Shown one piece after another: positions 26,336 to 35,797 of a DNA stretch of 64,000 bases (positions are counted from its first letter, which is position 1; every line of letters starts with the position of its first letter). Both the position numbers and the translations under genes were made by a program. Location: the NCBI RefSeq assembly GCF_016745255.1, contig NZ_JADOEQ010000002.1, forward strand, positions 62,001 through 126,000, written 5' to 3'. The DNA is from Enterococcus sp. BWR-S5. Lineage in GTDB: Bacteria; Bacillota; Bacilli; Lactobacillales; Enterococcaceae. Below the pieces are notes generated by a model. It was not told where the DNA came from. It did not search any database and was given only the letters and a program-made list of their open reading frames with translations.

Positions 26336-27442
26336 TTATCCCTTGTCTTCCATGTATTCTTCCAGCTGATAAATCGCCTGTTTTAGTCCGGCTTCCGTGA
26401 TTGGTACTGGAATAAGATGGACTTTCTTTTTTGAATAAATAAATGCGACAATCTCGTCAATCACTGTCTCATCTTCTGGAAAAATATCCATTTGATGTAA
26501 TGATATCGGCAGATTCAATGCTTGATAAAACGGTAACAGCTGGTCAATTAGGGACCATTTTTCTTCGATAGCCAGTTGATAGAAAATGCCATAAGCAACC
26601 TTTTCGCCATGTAAAAAGTGGTGGCTTTCCGGGATATACTTGCTCATCCCATCATGCATCGCATGTGCTGCCGCATTGCGGGCATACTTGTCACCTAAAC
26701 CGCCAACCATTCCGGCCACTGCAAACACAATTTCTGATAAATGAACAAACTCATCAGACAGCTTCTGCTCTTTCATATCCCGAATTGCTTTTTCCGAGTC
26801 ACGCATAATCGCTTCTTTACAAAGTACCGATGTAAAACCAGCCATCTGTAAAAATGGCTCATCCTTCAAATGCTCCTGTTGTAAAATCGCATCAGATTCA
26901 TACCATTTAGCGAGGGTATCTGCCAATCCGGCAATAAAGTAATCAACAGGAGAATCAATAATTAACTCAGGCTCTGTTATAAAAAATGCTGCTTGCCTCA
27001 GAAAATGCTCTGTCTTGCCCTCTGACTCGCCATTCTCTTTATACATCACTGATAGCGGAGTCCAAGGGGCACAATTGCTTGCCAGGGTTGGGATAACACC
27101 AAAATTGGTATTCAACCGATGTGCTGCATAACCAACCAAATCTGTCAGTTTGCCGCCACCGACACCAATGATAAAATCAGCGCCCACCTTTCTCGCAGCC
27201 TCCATCACTAAATCAGTGCCATAGTAGCTGCACTCCCCCGTGTACTGATGGTAAGAGAATGAGTATCCTTCATCGGCTAAAAACGGCAGCCTAGGCTTTG
27301 CTTTCTCCCAAGATACGGTGCCATGAACAATCAAAACATGCTTCGCTTTATACTCTTCCAGCAGCTGCGGGACAATTGACAGTGCACCTGTATGGTACTC
27401 ATAAAACTGCGGTCCCACCTTGACCTTCAAATCATTCAGCAT
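26336..27442 (-). CDS. GldA/HcxA-like iron-type alcohol (hydroxyacid) dehydrogenase
   Basis: This 368-aa NAD(P)-dependent enzyme of the glycerol-dehydrogenase-like group has the nucleotide-binding ADFIIGVGGGKLTDLVGYAA and the block IPTLASNCAPWTPLSV. Candidate metal ligands are Asp in GLADTLAKWYESD and His in HAMHDGMSK and HHFLHGEKVAYG. It resembles E. coli HcxA (YbdH), which reduces 2-oxo acids, more than true glycerol dehydrogenases. Its start overlaps the stop of the preceding dehydrogenase gene by 7 bp, so the two are co-translated. It probably carries out a redox step in sugar-acid breakdown. Confidence 0.85.
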   Translation of the reverse strand: MLNDLKVKVGPQFYEYHTGALSIVPQLLEEYKAKHVLIVHGTVSWEKAKPRLPFLADEGYSFSYHQYTGECSYYGTDLVMEAARKVGADFIIGVGGGKLTDLVGYAAHRLNTNFGVIPTLASNCAPWTPLSVMYKENGESEGKTEHFLRQAAFFITEPELIIDSPVDYFIAGLADTLAKWYESDAILQQEHLKDEPFLQMAGFTSVLCKEAIMRDSEKAIRDMKEQKLSDEFVHLSEIVFAVAGMVGGLGDKYARNAAAHAMHDGMSKYIPESHHFLHGEKVAYGIFYQLAIEEKWSLIDQLLPFYQALNLPISLHQMDIFPEDETVIDEIVAFIYSKKKVHLIPVPITEAGLKQAIYQLEEYMEDKG

Positions 27443-28455
27443 GTGGACACTTCCTGTCCTGAAATGTAACTGCTATGCGGCTGCACAGCTCGTTCCGGCA
27501 ATTGTCCTTTCACAATGTCTTCAACATCTCGAACGCATTTTTTGCCCATTTCTTCCAAGCATTCCATCGTATATGCTGATGTATGAGGCGTCATCACTAC
27601 ATTATCTACTGAAAGATACGGATGATCCTTACGCCCCGGCTCTTCCTCTAAAACATCTGTTGCAAAACCAGCAATCTTACCGGATTTTAAACCGCTTACA
27701 ATTGCCTCTTCGTTAACTAAGGCTCCTCGTGCACTATTTGAGATATACACATGATCCTTCATTTTTTCAATTTCTTTTGTTGAAATCATATGATAGTTAT
27801 CTTCTGTTAAATTCGCACACAGACAAATGACATCTGATGCTTCAAGCAGCTCTTCAAAGCTGACTTTTTTTGCCCCAAAACTCTGAATATGCATGTCAGA
27901 TTTGTATGGATCATAAGCCAACACTTCACATTGAAAGCCATTGCGAACAATCTCTACAACTCGACTTCCTGTATTACCGACGCCAACAACGCCAACAGTT
28001 TTGTTAAACAATGTTCTGCCAACAAATTGCGCTCTATCTTCCCAATCATCTTCTTTGACACTCTGCTGTGCCTCTACAGTTCGCCGTAAAATCGTCATCA
28101 GGTTCGTGACATTGTTTTCCGCCACTGCATCTCGTTCAACAAGCGCTGGAATAATCGAAACAATGGTATCGTGCTTCTTCGCTGCTTCGACGTCAACATT
28201 GTTGTAGCCAATTCCATGCCTTGAAATCAAAATAAGTTCATCTTTATAATCAAAAAATTCCTGTGTAAAAAACGGCGTGACACTTGCAATAACAATGTTG
28301 AAACCATGAAGTATCTCAGCTAGCTCTCGCCCTGCAATCTCTCCATCTACAGTGAAATGCTTTACTTGACCAATCTTCTTCAAACTCTCCATATGCTCCG
28401 GAAATACTTTCCCAAAGCTGCTGGAATTAACAATTGCGATGTTATATTTCGACAT
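27436..28455 (-). CDS. D-2-hydroxyacid dehydrogenase
   Basis: The start at ATG 28455 follows AAAGGAGAG; a longer open frame to 28584 has no ribosome site. The 339-aa product has the Rossmann motif VGVVGVGNTGSRVVEI and the active-site blocks NSARGALVNEEAI and TPHTSAYT. The catalytic Arg is in LCANLTEDNYHMISTKE; the Glu and His are in VLEEEPG and the TPHT block. It interconverts a 2-oxo acid and a D-2-hydroxy acid with NAD(P)H, possibly a keto-sugar acid. It is the first gene of the minus-strand operon opposite the RpiR regulator. Confidence 0.9.
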   Translation of the reverse strand: MSKYNIAIVNSSSFGKVFPEHMESLKKIGQVKHFTVDGEIAGRELAEILHGFNIVIASVTPFFTQEFFDYKDELILISRHGIGYNNVDVEAAKKHDTIVSIIPALVERDAVAENNVTNLMTILRRTVEAQQSVKEDDWEDRAQFVGRTLFNKTVGVVGVGNTGSRVVEIVRNGFQCEVLAYDPYKSDMHIQSFGAKKVSFEELLEASDVICLCANLTEDNYHMISTKEIEKMKDHVYISNSARGALVNEEAIVSGLKSGKIAGFATDVLEEEPGRKDHPYLSVDNVVMTPHTSAYTMECLEEMGKKCVRDVEDIVKGQLPERAVQPHSSYISGQEVSTC

Positions 28456-29672
28456 GCTCAGCTCTCCTTTAACTGTTGTTTTTACAGTGTGTTCAAAAAA
28501 ACATGTCTCGATGATGCTGCAGCTTTTTGTTCGAGAAACGATTTTAATTTTTGTTTTTTTAATCGTCGGAATCCAATTTTTCAACCAGTGAATGAATGCT
28601 TCTTACCCAATATTCTGAAAACACTCGCCACTTTTCCTCCTTTCCGCATAATACCTTTACCAATTTCTCTTATTTAATCAACTTTCGTTGATAAACAGTA
28701 GTTCTAAACATTCACTTACGAATTTACCTTTCCCCGACACCCACATCTTACTTGATAAAAAAAAATATGTAAAGGTTTCTATTAAATAAAAAATATTTTT
28801 TATTATTTCGGTAAAAACCAGCTTTAATAACACATGTAAGCGCAAACATAAAAGAGAAATTTTTGACCCTTCTGAGTGAACAAAACCAAACAACTCTTTC
28901 ATCTATTTTTATTACATCGAATGACAGGAGCAACGACAGCGTTAAAAAAATGCTACTCCGGAAAATAAGTGCTTCGTTATTTTATCCCTCAACAAGAAGA
29001 GAACTACTCCTTTTCGTTTGACCTATCAGTCTTTGTTATAGACACCTGTTCAACTCGTTTCTTTTTTACGTTATTCTAAAAAGATATCAAGTATTTTTTT
29101 CAACAACTAGATACGTTTCAATTAGAGTCAAAGAAGAAAATACTCATTACTAGACAGAAATTCTAATTTTTATATTTGATTTCTGAGTGTCCAAAATTGT
29201 GCAGGTTTTGCTCGAAAATATTTTTTTCCGAAACCACTAAAAATTAAAAATTGTTTTTTTAATTTCATCACTTTTCCTGAAATTTTCAACTATCTTCCGA
29301 AAAATCATGTAAATAAGCAGAGTCATCGCCAGTGTTCATAATGAAACGGCTATCTATGGATAGCACACTGAATAACCATTTTTTAATAAAATCGTCTCTA
29401 TTAATTAGCCGTCATTGTTTTATCATTTCTTATCTATTCTTTCCCAGCTGCACTGAATGGTTCATTCTCTTCTCTCAAATATTCAGAGTCTTATTCACAC
29501 GGATTGCAGCAGGAGGGATAGAAAAAAACGGAAAGCCTTTACAGAGGCTTGATAATTTTAGTACACTTATAGTATTCTGAAACACTTTCTACATAAAACA
29601 AGAATGTCCTCTATTCAATAAACCTTCACCATTCGACAAACATTTGGCATAAGTCCAGACTGGAGGCATAAG
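28456..29672. other. Long AT-rich divergent control region
   Basis: About 1.2 kb between the sugar-acid operon and the RpiR gene has no believable gene; open frames here lack ribosome sites and family resemblance. It contains a cre-like site (28835-28848) and many A/T tracts. A small hairpin near 29533-29551 (AAGCCT/AGGCTT) lies just before a weak TTGATA...TAGTAT promoter for the RpiR gene. I see no clear RpiR operator. Confidence 0.6.
28835..28848 (+). promoter_or_regulatory. Candidate cre (CcpA) site
   Basis: TGTAAGCGCAAACA matches the cre consensus TGWAANCGNTNWCA at all fixed positions except one. It lies about 380 bp upstream of the operon's first start codon, so carbon catabolite repression is plausible, though the distance is long. 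Confidence 0.5.
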
Positions 29673-30563
29673 ATGAAAAATCATTATTTAGACCAACGAA
29701 TCCGATTGAAAATGGGTTCTCTCAGCGAAACAGAGCAAAAAATTTCTGATTATTTTACACATACAGATGAAGTGCTTTCTATGAAAACTCTTGAAGAGCT
29801 GGCCGGAGAAATCGGTGTTTCACAATCTTCGATTTATCAGTTTGTAAAAAAAATCGGCTATAGCGGATTTCAAGCATTTAAAATTGATATTGCTCGCAAC
29901 ACCAACTATCAGCCGGCCTTTCAAAATGTAAATCACATGACAGGTGCAGATGATATCAGTCCGGAGGATTCCAGTATTGATATCGCCAAAAAAGTGCTGC
30001 AATCAAATATTTACTCACTCAGCAACTCCATTCATTTCCTGACAGAGGATTTGCTTAATGAGGTACTCGCACTGATTTACTCGGCTAAAACCTTACATTT
30101 CTTTGGTTTGGGCGGTTCAACCATTGTGGCATTTGACAGCTTCCATAAGTTTATTCGGACGAAATACCGCTGCAATCATCTTTTTGATTACCACATGCAG
30201 CTAAGCTTCGCAACAAAGCTGACCAGTGAAGACTGCGTATTTCTCTTCTCCCATTCCGGTCAAACAAAAGAAACCATAAACTTAGCACGGCAAGTCAAGA
30301 AAACACCAGCCAAGCTTATTGCATTAACCGGAAACAGCGGTTCTGAGCTGGTGGCGCTAGCAGATAAGGCAATCATCGTGCTGACGGAAGAAACAGTCTT
30401 TCGAACGGAGTCACTGGCTTCAAGAATCAGCTACCTGACTGTCATGGATATTCTCTATACAAATGTGATGCATCATAATTATGACCAAAACATCGAATCC
30501 ATGAAGAAAATCAGAGACAACATCAGCACAACAAAGACAAACCCCTATAACTTTACCCTTTAA
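29673..30563 (+). CDS. RpiR/MurR family transcriptional regulator
   Basis: This 296-aa protein has an N-terminal RpiR helix-turn-helix (residues 20-80; MKTLEELAGEIGVSQSSIYQFVKKIGYSGFQAFK). A SIS sugar-phosphate-binding domain follows (about 120-260), with LHFFGLGGSTIVAFD and FLFSHSGQTKETINLA. RpiR proteins sense phosphorylated sugars or sugar acids. It is transcribed away from the sugar-acid operon, so it most likely regulates it in response to a phosphorylated intermediate. GGAGG precedes the start. Confidence 0.92.
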   Translation: MKNHYLDQRIRLKMGSLSETEQKISDYFTHTDEVLSMKTLEELAGEIGVSQSSIYQFVKKIGYSGFQAFKIDIARNTNYQPAFQNVNHMTGADDISPEDSSIDIAKKVLQSNIYSLSNSIHFLTEDLLNEVLALIYSAKTLHFFGLGGSTIVAFDSFHKFIRTKYRCNHLFDYHMQLSFATKLTSEDCVFLFSHSGQTKETINLARQVKKTPAKLIALTGNSGSELVALADKAIIVLTEETVFRTESLASRISYLTVMDILYTNVMHHNYDQNIESMKKIRDNISTTKTNPYNFTL

Positions 30564-30568
30564 AGGTC

Positions 30569-30609
30569 GAAGGAGGGAGGAACAAAAATATTTTGTTCCT
30601 CCCTCCTTC
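30569..30609. terminator. Perfect 19-bp hairpin after the RpiR gene
   Basis: The 19-nt arms at 30569-30587 and 30591-30609 are exactly complementary with a 3-nt loop. The inner arm ends AACAAAA/TTTTGTT. The stem contains GGAGGGAGG, a Shine-Dalgarno-like run. It starts 5 bp after the stop codon and probably terminates the RpiR transcript. Confidence 0.85.
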
Positions 30610-30750
30610 AAATTTATTAAAAGACATCCAACAGTTTATGTTTTGGGGAAGATAGAATTATTGCATTGCCTTCACACACTTCTATTTACAACCAACCCGT
30701 ACATCGCTTCTATCTATTAATTGTTGGATTGTCTGATAATACGAAACAGA

Positions 30751-31713
30751 TTATTTCTTCTTTTTCTCGCTCATATAAAGAACCATCAGTAGAACGATTG
30801 ACGTCACAAAAACTCCTACCGGAAATAGGCGATTACCTGTATTTTCCCCAGTTGATGGGAACGATGCTCTCTTCGAAATCGGTTTAGAACTAACAGAAGA
30901 TATCCCAGTTGCTTCCGCATCAGCCCCGGGCTTGCCACCCCTTGAGTCCTTCCCTATTTTCCGACTATCTTCACCGCTTGATGTTGTGCTGCTTCCTGTT
31001 CCAGGCTTTTCATTGGATGACACACTACTTTCTTTATCGGAGCTCTCACGTGACTCGGTACTCGGTTCCGTACTGTTTTCTACTAGAGGCTCACTTGATT
31101 CGATACTCTCTTCAAGCTTCGGCTCTTCATTCGGTGGTGTACTTGACTCTATTTTCGTTTCTTCACTTGATGTTGTAGTGTCCTCTTCTTTAGGCTCATT
31201 GCTGGGTTCTGTACTGGAATCCTTCAGTACAACATCTTCAACCACCGTTTGTCTTTGACTATAAGGCGTCAGATATTGATTGTCCTCCGGCTGACCATCA
31301 GAAACTTTGACGCTAAACAGCTTAGGAGTTTGAATTGATTCCAGCAATGTGACTGTAAAAGAAAAGGTTGCCTGTTTCCCATCAATTAAAAGTGCACCGT
31401 CATAATCAATCGCCAACGCAGAATCGACATTTTCAAAGGTAACTACCGATTGTAAAATAGGATTCAGATCGCCTGAATAATCGATTGTTGCATAAACCGT
31501 GACCGGTTTTCCCACTTGCAGCTTGGCTACTCCTGAATTAAAAAGAGAATACTCGTCAACAAACGTTATTCGATTGACATTTGCCCATTTAGCTTCCATA
31601 TTCACTAAAGCTGCCTCATTTGAGGCCAAAGCTCCTGTATCTGGCAAAGTGCTGCTGCTTACAGAAGCTGTTGCCAACATAGCTACCGACATCATCATTC
31701 CCATCATACTCAC
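30751..31713 (-). CDS. Sortase-anchored surface protein (FPSTG variant)
   Basis: This 320-aa exported protein begins with a Met-rich hydrophobic leader. A domain of about 130 residues (EAKWANVNRITFVDEY... YSQRQTVV) has beta-rich character that I cannot assign. A Ser/Thr/Glu-rich stalk of about 110 residues with repeated SSTEPS/EESIESS phrases follows. The sorting signal FPSTGE, a membrane helix and KKKK end the protein; Leu of LPxTG is replaced by Phe. A GTG start is used, with AAGGAA 6 bp upstream. It stands alone and may be a surface adhesin or decoration protein. Confidence 0.85.
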   Translation of the reverse strand: MSMMGMMMSVAMLATASVSSSTLPDTGALASNEAALVNMEAKWANVNRITFVDEYSLFNSGVAKLQVGKPVTVYATIDYSGDLNPILQSVVTFENVDSALAIDYDGALLIDGKQATFSFTVTLLESIQTPKLFSVKVSDGQPEDNQYLTPYSQRQTVVEDVVLKDSSTEPSNEPKEEDTTTSSEETKIESSTPPNEEPKLEESIESSEPLVENSTEPSTESRESSDKESSVSSNEKPGTGSSTTSSGEDSRKIGKDSRGGKPGADAEATGISSVSSKPISKRASFPSTGENTGNRLFPVGVFVTSIVLLMVLYMSEKKKK

Positions 31714-31966
31714 AGTTATTTCCTTCTTTCATACGTTTTCCCAGATAGTCGCTACCTGATAGCAATAAAATAATATAGATAACAGTTGTTTGTTTACTTT
31801 TTTTTCTATAGAAAAAAATAAATTTACAATAAATCAATAGGCAAGTATCTGTAAAATCCCTTTGCCGGCAACACATTCTTATCTCTTTTTACACTGACGT
31901 GGTAAGATGAAGTAGATGAGCTTGTTTCAGAATTCATTTCATTTATTGAAGCAGGAGGATGACCGT

Positions 31967-33487
31967 ATGCAGACACAAGAAGCAATCAAAGACTATCTTT
32001 TAACCAAAAAAAGCGTAACAAAATTGGAAATCACACAGTTCTTATTAAAAAACAATTTCTTTATCACCGTGTCTTATCTGGCTAAGGAATTTAATATGTC
32101 TGAAAATAATTTTTTACTCTATATCCAAGAGCTGAAAAAGGATGTCGAACGGTTAGGCATTGACTCGGTAGCCATCATCACACAGCAGCGTTTTATCAAG
32201 ATGGAGACCACAGCAGACAGCGGTATCGACTGTTACTATCGATTATTTGGTCTTTATTGTACAGAATCAACCAACTACATCATTATGGCTGCCCTACTGG
32301 ATAATCAGCTCACTTCAGTCCTTGCCCTTAGTCGTCGGACGAATTACAGTGCCTCGTACCTATACACACGGATGAAAACAATTAGCAGTTTTTTATCCCT
32401 CTATGGTATTGCTGTTCGCTTCTCCAAAGCCGGAAAAAAGCTGATTACAGGCAGTGAATTTCAAATCCAATACTGTATTTTAGATGTCTATTGGAATATC
32501 TTTTCAAATACATCACGCCCGTTTCAAAAAGAAAGCGAAGAAACGGTTGCTTACATCCTCAACCGCTATTTTAAAAAGGGGATGCTGGCTAGCCTAAACG
32601 GAGGATTGATGGATAAGCTCTATCTTCTGTTGAAAATCTGTACGACCAACTTTCCCTATACCTCAAGAAAAGAAATTCAGCAGGTCATCAAAGAGCACCC
32701 AGACAGCCTCGTCTTTCTTGACCCGGCAATCGACCTACTTCATGCAGATGCACCATTAAGCGATGAACAGCGGATTATTTTGAACGTACTCGTTCGTCTT
32801 TCATTACCAAAAATTGAAAGTGATCAAGGAAATCAAAAGCAATATGAGATTCTTTTAGAAAAGAAAATGCCTTCTTTACTCTATTCCAAATTACTCGTTG
32901 AGAAGTTTTGCGAAAGTTTTCAATTGACGATTCCGGAAAATAAAAAAACAATGCATATTCTGAACCTTTTGCGAAACAAGCTGTACAACGAATATTTTTT
33001 CGAAAAACAACCAAATACACCCTTGCCCTCTTCCAGTCTATACAAAGAACGGCAAAGCTTTCAGCTCATCAAGGAACAAATCAAGCAATTTTATCTGGAC
33101 TTTCGACAAGCCAATCAACACCTGCTTTCTAAACGATTGGAAAAAGAAAATATTGACTGGATTGTTGAAGACCTCTTTCATCTCCTTGATCGATATAGAC
33201 GAGCCCGCCCCATCATCATTGGTATCAACTACACCAGAGATTATTATGTCAGCGAGGACCTGATTGGAAAAATCGAACAAATTTATACTTCCAATCATAT
33301 TGCGTTTAAAAAAAGATTTATGGAAACCTGTGACATTGTCATAAGCGATTGTCCCTTACCTAATCTACCAACGCAGATTAAAAGAATTTATCTGTTGAAC
33401 GAAACCGTAGAACTAGACGATTGGGAAATGATTATCAGTAAGATTGGTGCTTATATATTCGAAATCCGAGCACAGACGCTAAACTGA
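31967..33487 (+). CDS. Mga/AtxA-like transcriptional regulator (second copy)
   Basis: ATG 31967 is preceded by AGGAGG at 8 bp, giving 506 aa; an upstream ATG at 31916 lacks a site. The N-terminus contains paired helix-turn-helix segments (LEITQFLLKNNFF, then SYLAKEFNMSENNFLLYI). A second HTH_Mga-like block follows (TNYSASYLYTRMKTISSFL), then a long helical regulatory region and a C-terminal EIIB-like part (IVISDCPLPNL). It is divergent from the sortase-anchored protein gene, which it may regulate. It is only distantly similar to the regulator at 13412. Confidence 0.85.
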   Translation: MQTQEAIKDYLLTKKSVTKLEITQFLLKNNFFITVSYLAKEFNMSENNFLLYIQELKKDVERLGIDSVAIITQQRFIKMETTADSGIDCYYRLFGLYCTESTNYIIMAALLDNQLTSVLALSRRTNYSASYLYTRMKTISSFLSLYGIAVRFSKAGKKLITGSEFQIQYCILDVYWNIFSNTSRPFQKESEETVAYILNRYFKKGMLASLNGGLMDKLYLLLKICTTNFPYTSRKEIQQVIKEHPDSLVFLDPAIDLLHADAPLSDEQRIILNVLVRLSLPKIESDQGNQKQYEILLEKKMPSLLYSKLLVEKFCESFQLTIPENKKTMHILNLLRNKLYNEYFFEKQPNTPLPSSSLYKERQSFQLIKEQIKQFYLDFRQANQHLLSKRLEKENIDWIVEDLFHLLDRYRRARPIIIGINYTRDYYVSEDLIGKIEQIYTSNHIAFKKRFMETCDIVISDCPLPNLPTQIKRIYLLNETVELDDWEMIISKIGAYIFEIRAQTLN

Positions 33488-33507
33488 TTGAGAAGAAACA
33501 GAGCAAA

Positions 33508-33535
33508 AAGGAGCTGCGGCATGCCGCAGCTCCTT
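33508..33535. terminator. Palindromic hairpin between convergent genes
   Basis: A 28-bp palindrome (AAGGAGCTGCGGC / GCCGCAGCTCCTT) lies 21 bp after the Mga-like stop and 27 bp before the end of the opposite gene. It is a strong GC stem with only a weak T-tail, so it is likely a shared terminator. Confidence 0.7.
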
Positions 33536-33561
33536 AAATCAGTAGATGGCTTATTGAATAA

Positions 33562-34086
33562 TCAATTATAGAAACCATAGATAATCAGTAAAAATAACAA
33601 AACAATGCCTAAAAATACGAGACCGCTAATTTTCATATACTTTAATTCTCTGTTCAGCTTCTCCTCAATTCCTTTTAGTCGATAAATTTTTGCTTTAAAA
33701 TAGAAGGCTGAAAGTAGATTTGTGATTGCCGCCAGAACAATTATACCTAGCATCCACTGATTCTCAGAATCTCCCGCAGGAAAATAGAGCAAAATTAACA
33801 ATAAAATTTCAGTAATCATAGGTCCCAACCAGTAAATACGTGTTAGCTCAGCGAGTTGCTCGCGCTTCTTGATGTCTTCTACAATGGTAGAGCCTTCAAG
33901 TAACAAGCTATCTAAAGACAACTCAAATAGATGCGCCAGCTGAATCAGACTTTCTATGTCAGGGGTTGTGCGACCATTCTCCCAATTGGAGATTGTCTTC
34001 TTTGATACAAATATTTTTTCAGCTAACTGCTCCTGCGTTAAGCCTTGTTCTTTTCGTTTCTCTTTAACTACTTGACTGATTTCCAT
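33562..34086 (-). CDS. XRE-family regulator with two membrane helices
   Basis: The 174-aa protein (start ATG 34086, AGGTGAG upstream) has an N-terminal Cro/C1-type helix-turn-helix (residues 5-60; LTQEQLAEKIFVSKKTISNWENGR). A C-terminal hydrophobic half contains about three membrane segments (WLGPMITEILLLILLYF, WMLGIIVLAAI, ISGLVFLGIVLLFLLII). Membrane-bound XRE regulators of this type are common in Firmicutes. The target and signal are unknown. Confidence 0.85.
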   Translation of the reverse strand: MEISQVVKEKRKEQGLTQEQLAEKIFVSKKTISNWENGRTTPDIESLIQLAHLFELSLDSLLLEGSTIVEDIKKREQLAELTRIYWLGPMITEILLLILLYFPAGDSENQWMLGIIVLAAITNLLSAFYFKAKIYRLKGIEEKLNRELKYMKISGLVFLGIVLLFLLIIYGFYN

Positions 34087-34300
34087 TCTGCTCACCTGCA
34101 ACTTGATTATTTAATACATACTTTATTAATCAGTCTACATATCCTCTTCGGCATTGGCAATGGAAAGCTGTTTCCACCCTTGATTTATCGCTGTTTATCG
34201 GTATTTTGAAAGCAGTCTTTAAAAAGTACTGCTCAGAAAAAAAGAACGCTCTTTTTTGAAAAGGACAGCGAGATTTCTTCATCAGCTATAGAAAAAATTG

Positions 34301-35524
34301 TTAATTTGTTGCTTTTCTTTCAAAGAAAATATATACCGTTACCCCTAAAAGCATAATGATAATAGCAACAATAATTGCTGCCATTCCTGCAAAAATCCCA
34401 TAATTTGTGGATAAAATACCAGTAACGATTGGCATTGTAATTCCGCCGACTCCACCAATAATCAGAAGCCAGCCCATCGCCATCGGATATTTTCTGATTG
34501 ACGGTCCTGCAATCGTCATAGCTGTTGGATAGATACCGCCCATTGAAGCGCCCAAACCAAAGATTGCCAGCACAATAACTGCAAAACTCTGCGTTGACAG
34601 CAGTAAAAAGTAGAACAAGCTTGCTCCTACGCTGATAAACAGCAGCAAACGACTGCGTTTCAACCGATCACCAAAAAATGTACAAAGCAGTCTTCCTGTT
34701 AAAATCGCCAACCACAATAATGATGCCAAGAGCTGCGCCTGTTGAACATTCATAATGTTGGCATCCACAAAATACTTAACCAGCCAACCTGTAATGGCTG
34801 CTTCTGCACATAAATAGAAAAAGAGAATAATGACTGTATTCCAAAAAAGCTTGTCTTTAAAAAATGCATAGCCACTTTCCTTTGTAGCGTTGCTGCGCTG
34901 CGGCTTATCCTCTTCTATTGGCATTTTTGAAAACATCCATTGTGAAACTAAAATCAGCAGAATAATCACCATACAACTGACCTGCCAACCATGAGAACCA
35001 AATAATGCCGTTGATAAAATAACAAGAAATGGTGCCAAAAATGCTCCGATTGCAAATAGACTATGGAGAAAATTCAACGCCGCCGGACTGCTATCAGAAA
35101 CATCGTTGACCGTCTTATTATTAAAATTGGAGATGCTGCCGCGGCTGATTCCCGTAAAGAAGAATGCCACAAGTAACAGCCAAGGCTGTCCTGTAATCGC
35201 AATCAGAAGAAAGCCGATTATAACAAAACTACTTAAAAATAAAATGGCATTTTTACGCCCTAAATAGACCGGTAGAATCCCCGCAAGCAACCCGGCCAGC
35301 AGATTACCGGCTTGATGGCTGGAAATCAACATCCCGCTGACCGTATCATTCAACCCATAGGCTTCGCTTAAAAGCGGTAAAATTGAACCAAAAATCATTG
35401 CATATAACCCATTAACAAAAAAGATAAAGAAGCAGCAGCGAATAATATATTTATTCGTCTCACTTAACTCCTGATAAAATGAATTCTTTAACATTTTTCT
35501 TAAACCCTTTCCCATTTCGCTCAT
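34301..35524 (-). CDS. MFS transporter
   Basis: This 407-aa protein has twelve predicted helices and the MFS loop GILPVYLGRKNAIL between helices 2 and 3; the second half repeats the pattern (GRLLCTFFGDRLKRSR). It resembles sugar-type MFS carriers of the FucP/TsgA group, but the substrate cannot be read from sequence. The start is uncertain: ATG 35524 has a weak site, while ATG 35494 has AAAGGG upstream. A single-gene unit with no obvious partner. Confidence 0.85.
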   Translation of the reverse strand: MSEMGKGLRKMLKNSFYQELSETNKYIIRCCFFIFFVNGLYAMIFGSILPLLSEAYGLNDTVSGMLISSHQAGNLLAGLLAGILPVYLGRKNAILFLSSFVIIGFLLIAITGQPWLLLVAFFFTGISRGSISNFNNKTVNDVSDSSPAALNFLHSLFAIGAFLAPFLVILSTALFGSHGWQVSCMVIILLILVSQWMFSKMPIEEDKPQRSNATKESGYAFFKDKLFWNTVIILFFYLCAEAAITGWLVKYFVDANIMNVQQAQLLASLLWLAILTGRLLCTFFGDRLKRSRLLLFISVGASLFYFLLLSTQSFAVIVLAIFGLGASMGGIYPTAMTIAGPSIRKYPMAMGWLLIIGGVGGITMPIVTGILSTNYGIFAGMAAIIVAIIIMLLGVTVYIFFERKATN

Positions 35525-35740
35525 TTATGATAGCTACTGAAGCTGCATCCTTCAGCATAAGTCATCACCCATAATTTCTTATTAAGAAATTATAATTTCC
35601 AAAAAATAAATACAATATCCCTATCATAGGATGAAACGAAAAGAAATTCAACCTCTATTGCTAAAATCTAGTGAAAAGGGAGTGTTTTTCTCAACAGCAG
35701 AAGTACGTAACGCTGAAACAATGTTTTCTACAGCCTAAAA

Positions 35741-35784
35741 AACTGGTAGACAAGATATTAGTCTGAACATCTTGTCTACCAGTT
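35741..35784. terminator. Terminator after the ABC permease gene
   Basis: AACTGGTAGACAAGAT and ATCTTGTCTACCAGTT form a perfect 16-bp stem with a 12-nt loop just past the permease stop at 35798. Upstream, 35525-35740 holds only the promoter region of the MFS gene. Confidence 0.85.
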
Positions 35785-35797
35785 TCAATCATACTAT

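Noticed and set aside
28678-28933. Short minus-strand frames in the long intergenic region
   Set aside because: Highly A/T-rich, no ribosome sites, no recognisable domains; one overlaps the cre-like site.
29332-29580. 82-codon plus-strand frame before the RpiR gene
   Set aside because: No ribosome site, composition like the surrounding non-coding DNA, and it overlaps the probable promoter and hairpin.
31616-31876. 86-codon minus-strand frame overlapping the start of the FPSTG surface protein
   Set aside because: It is in another frame from the surface protein, with no ribosome site or signal features.
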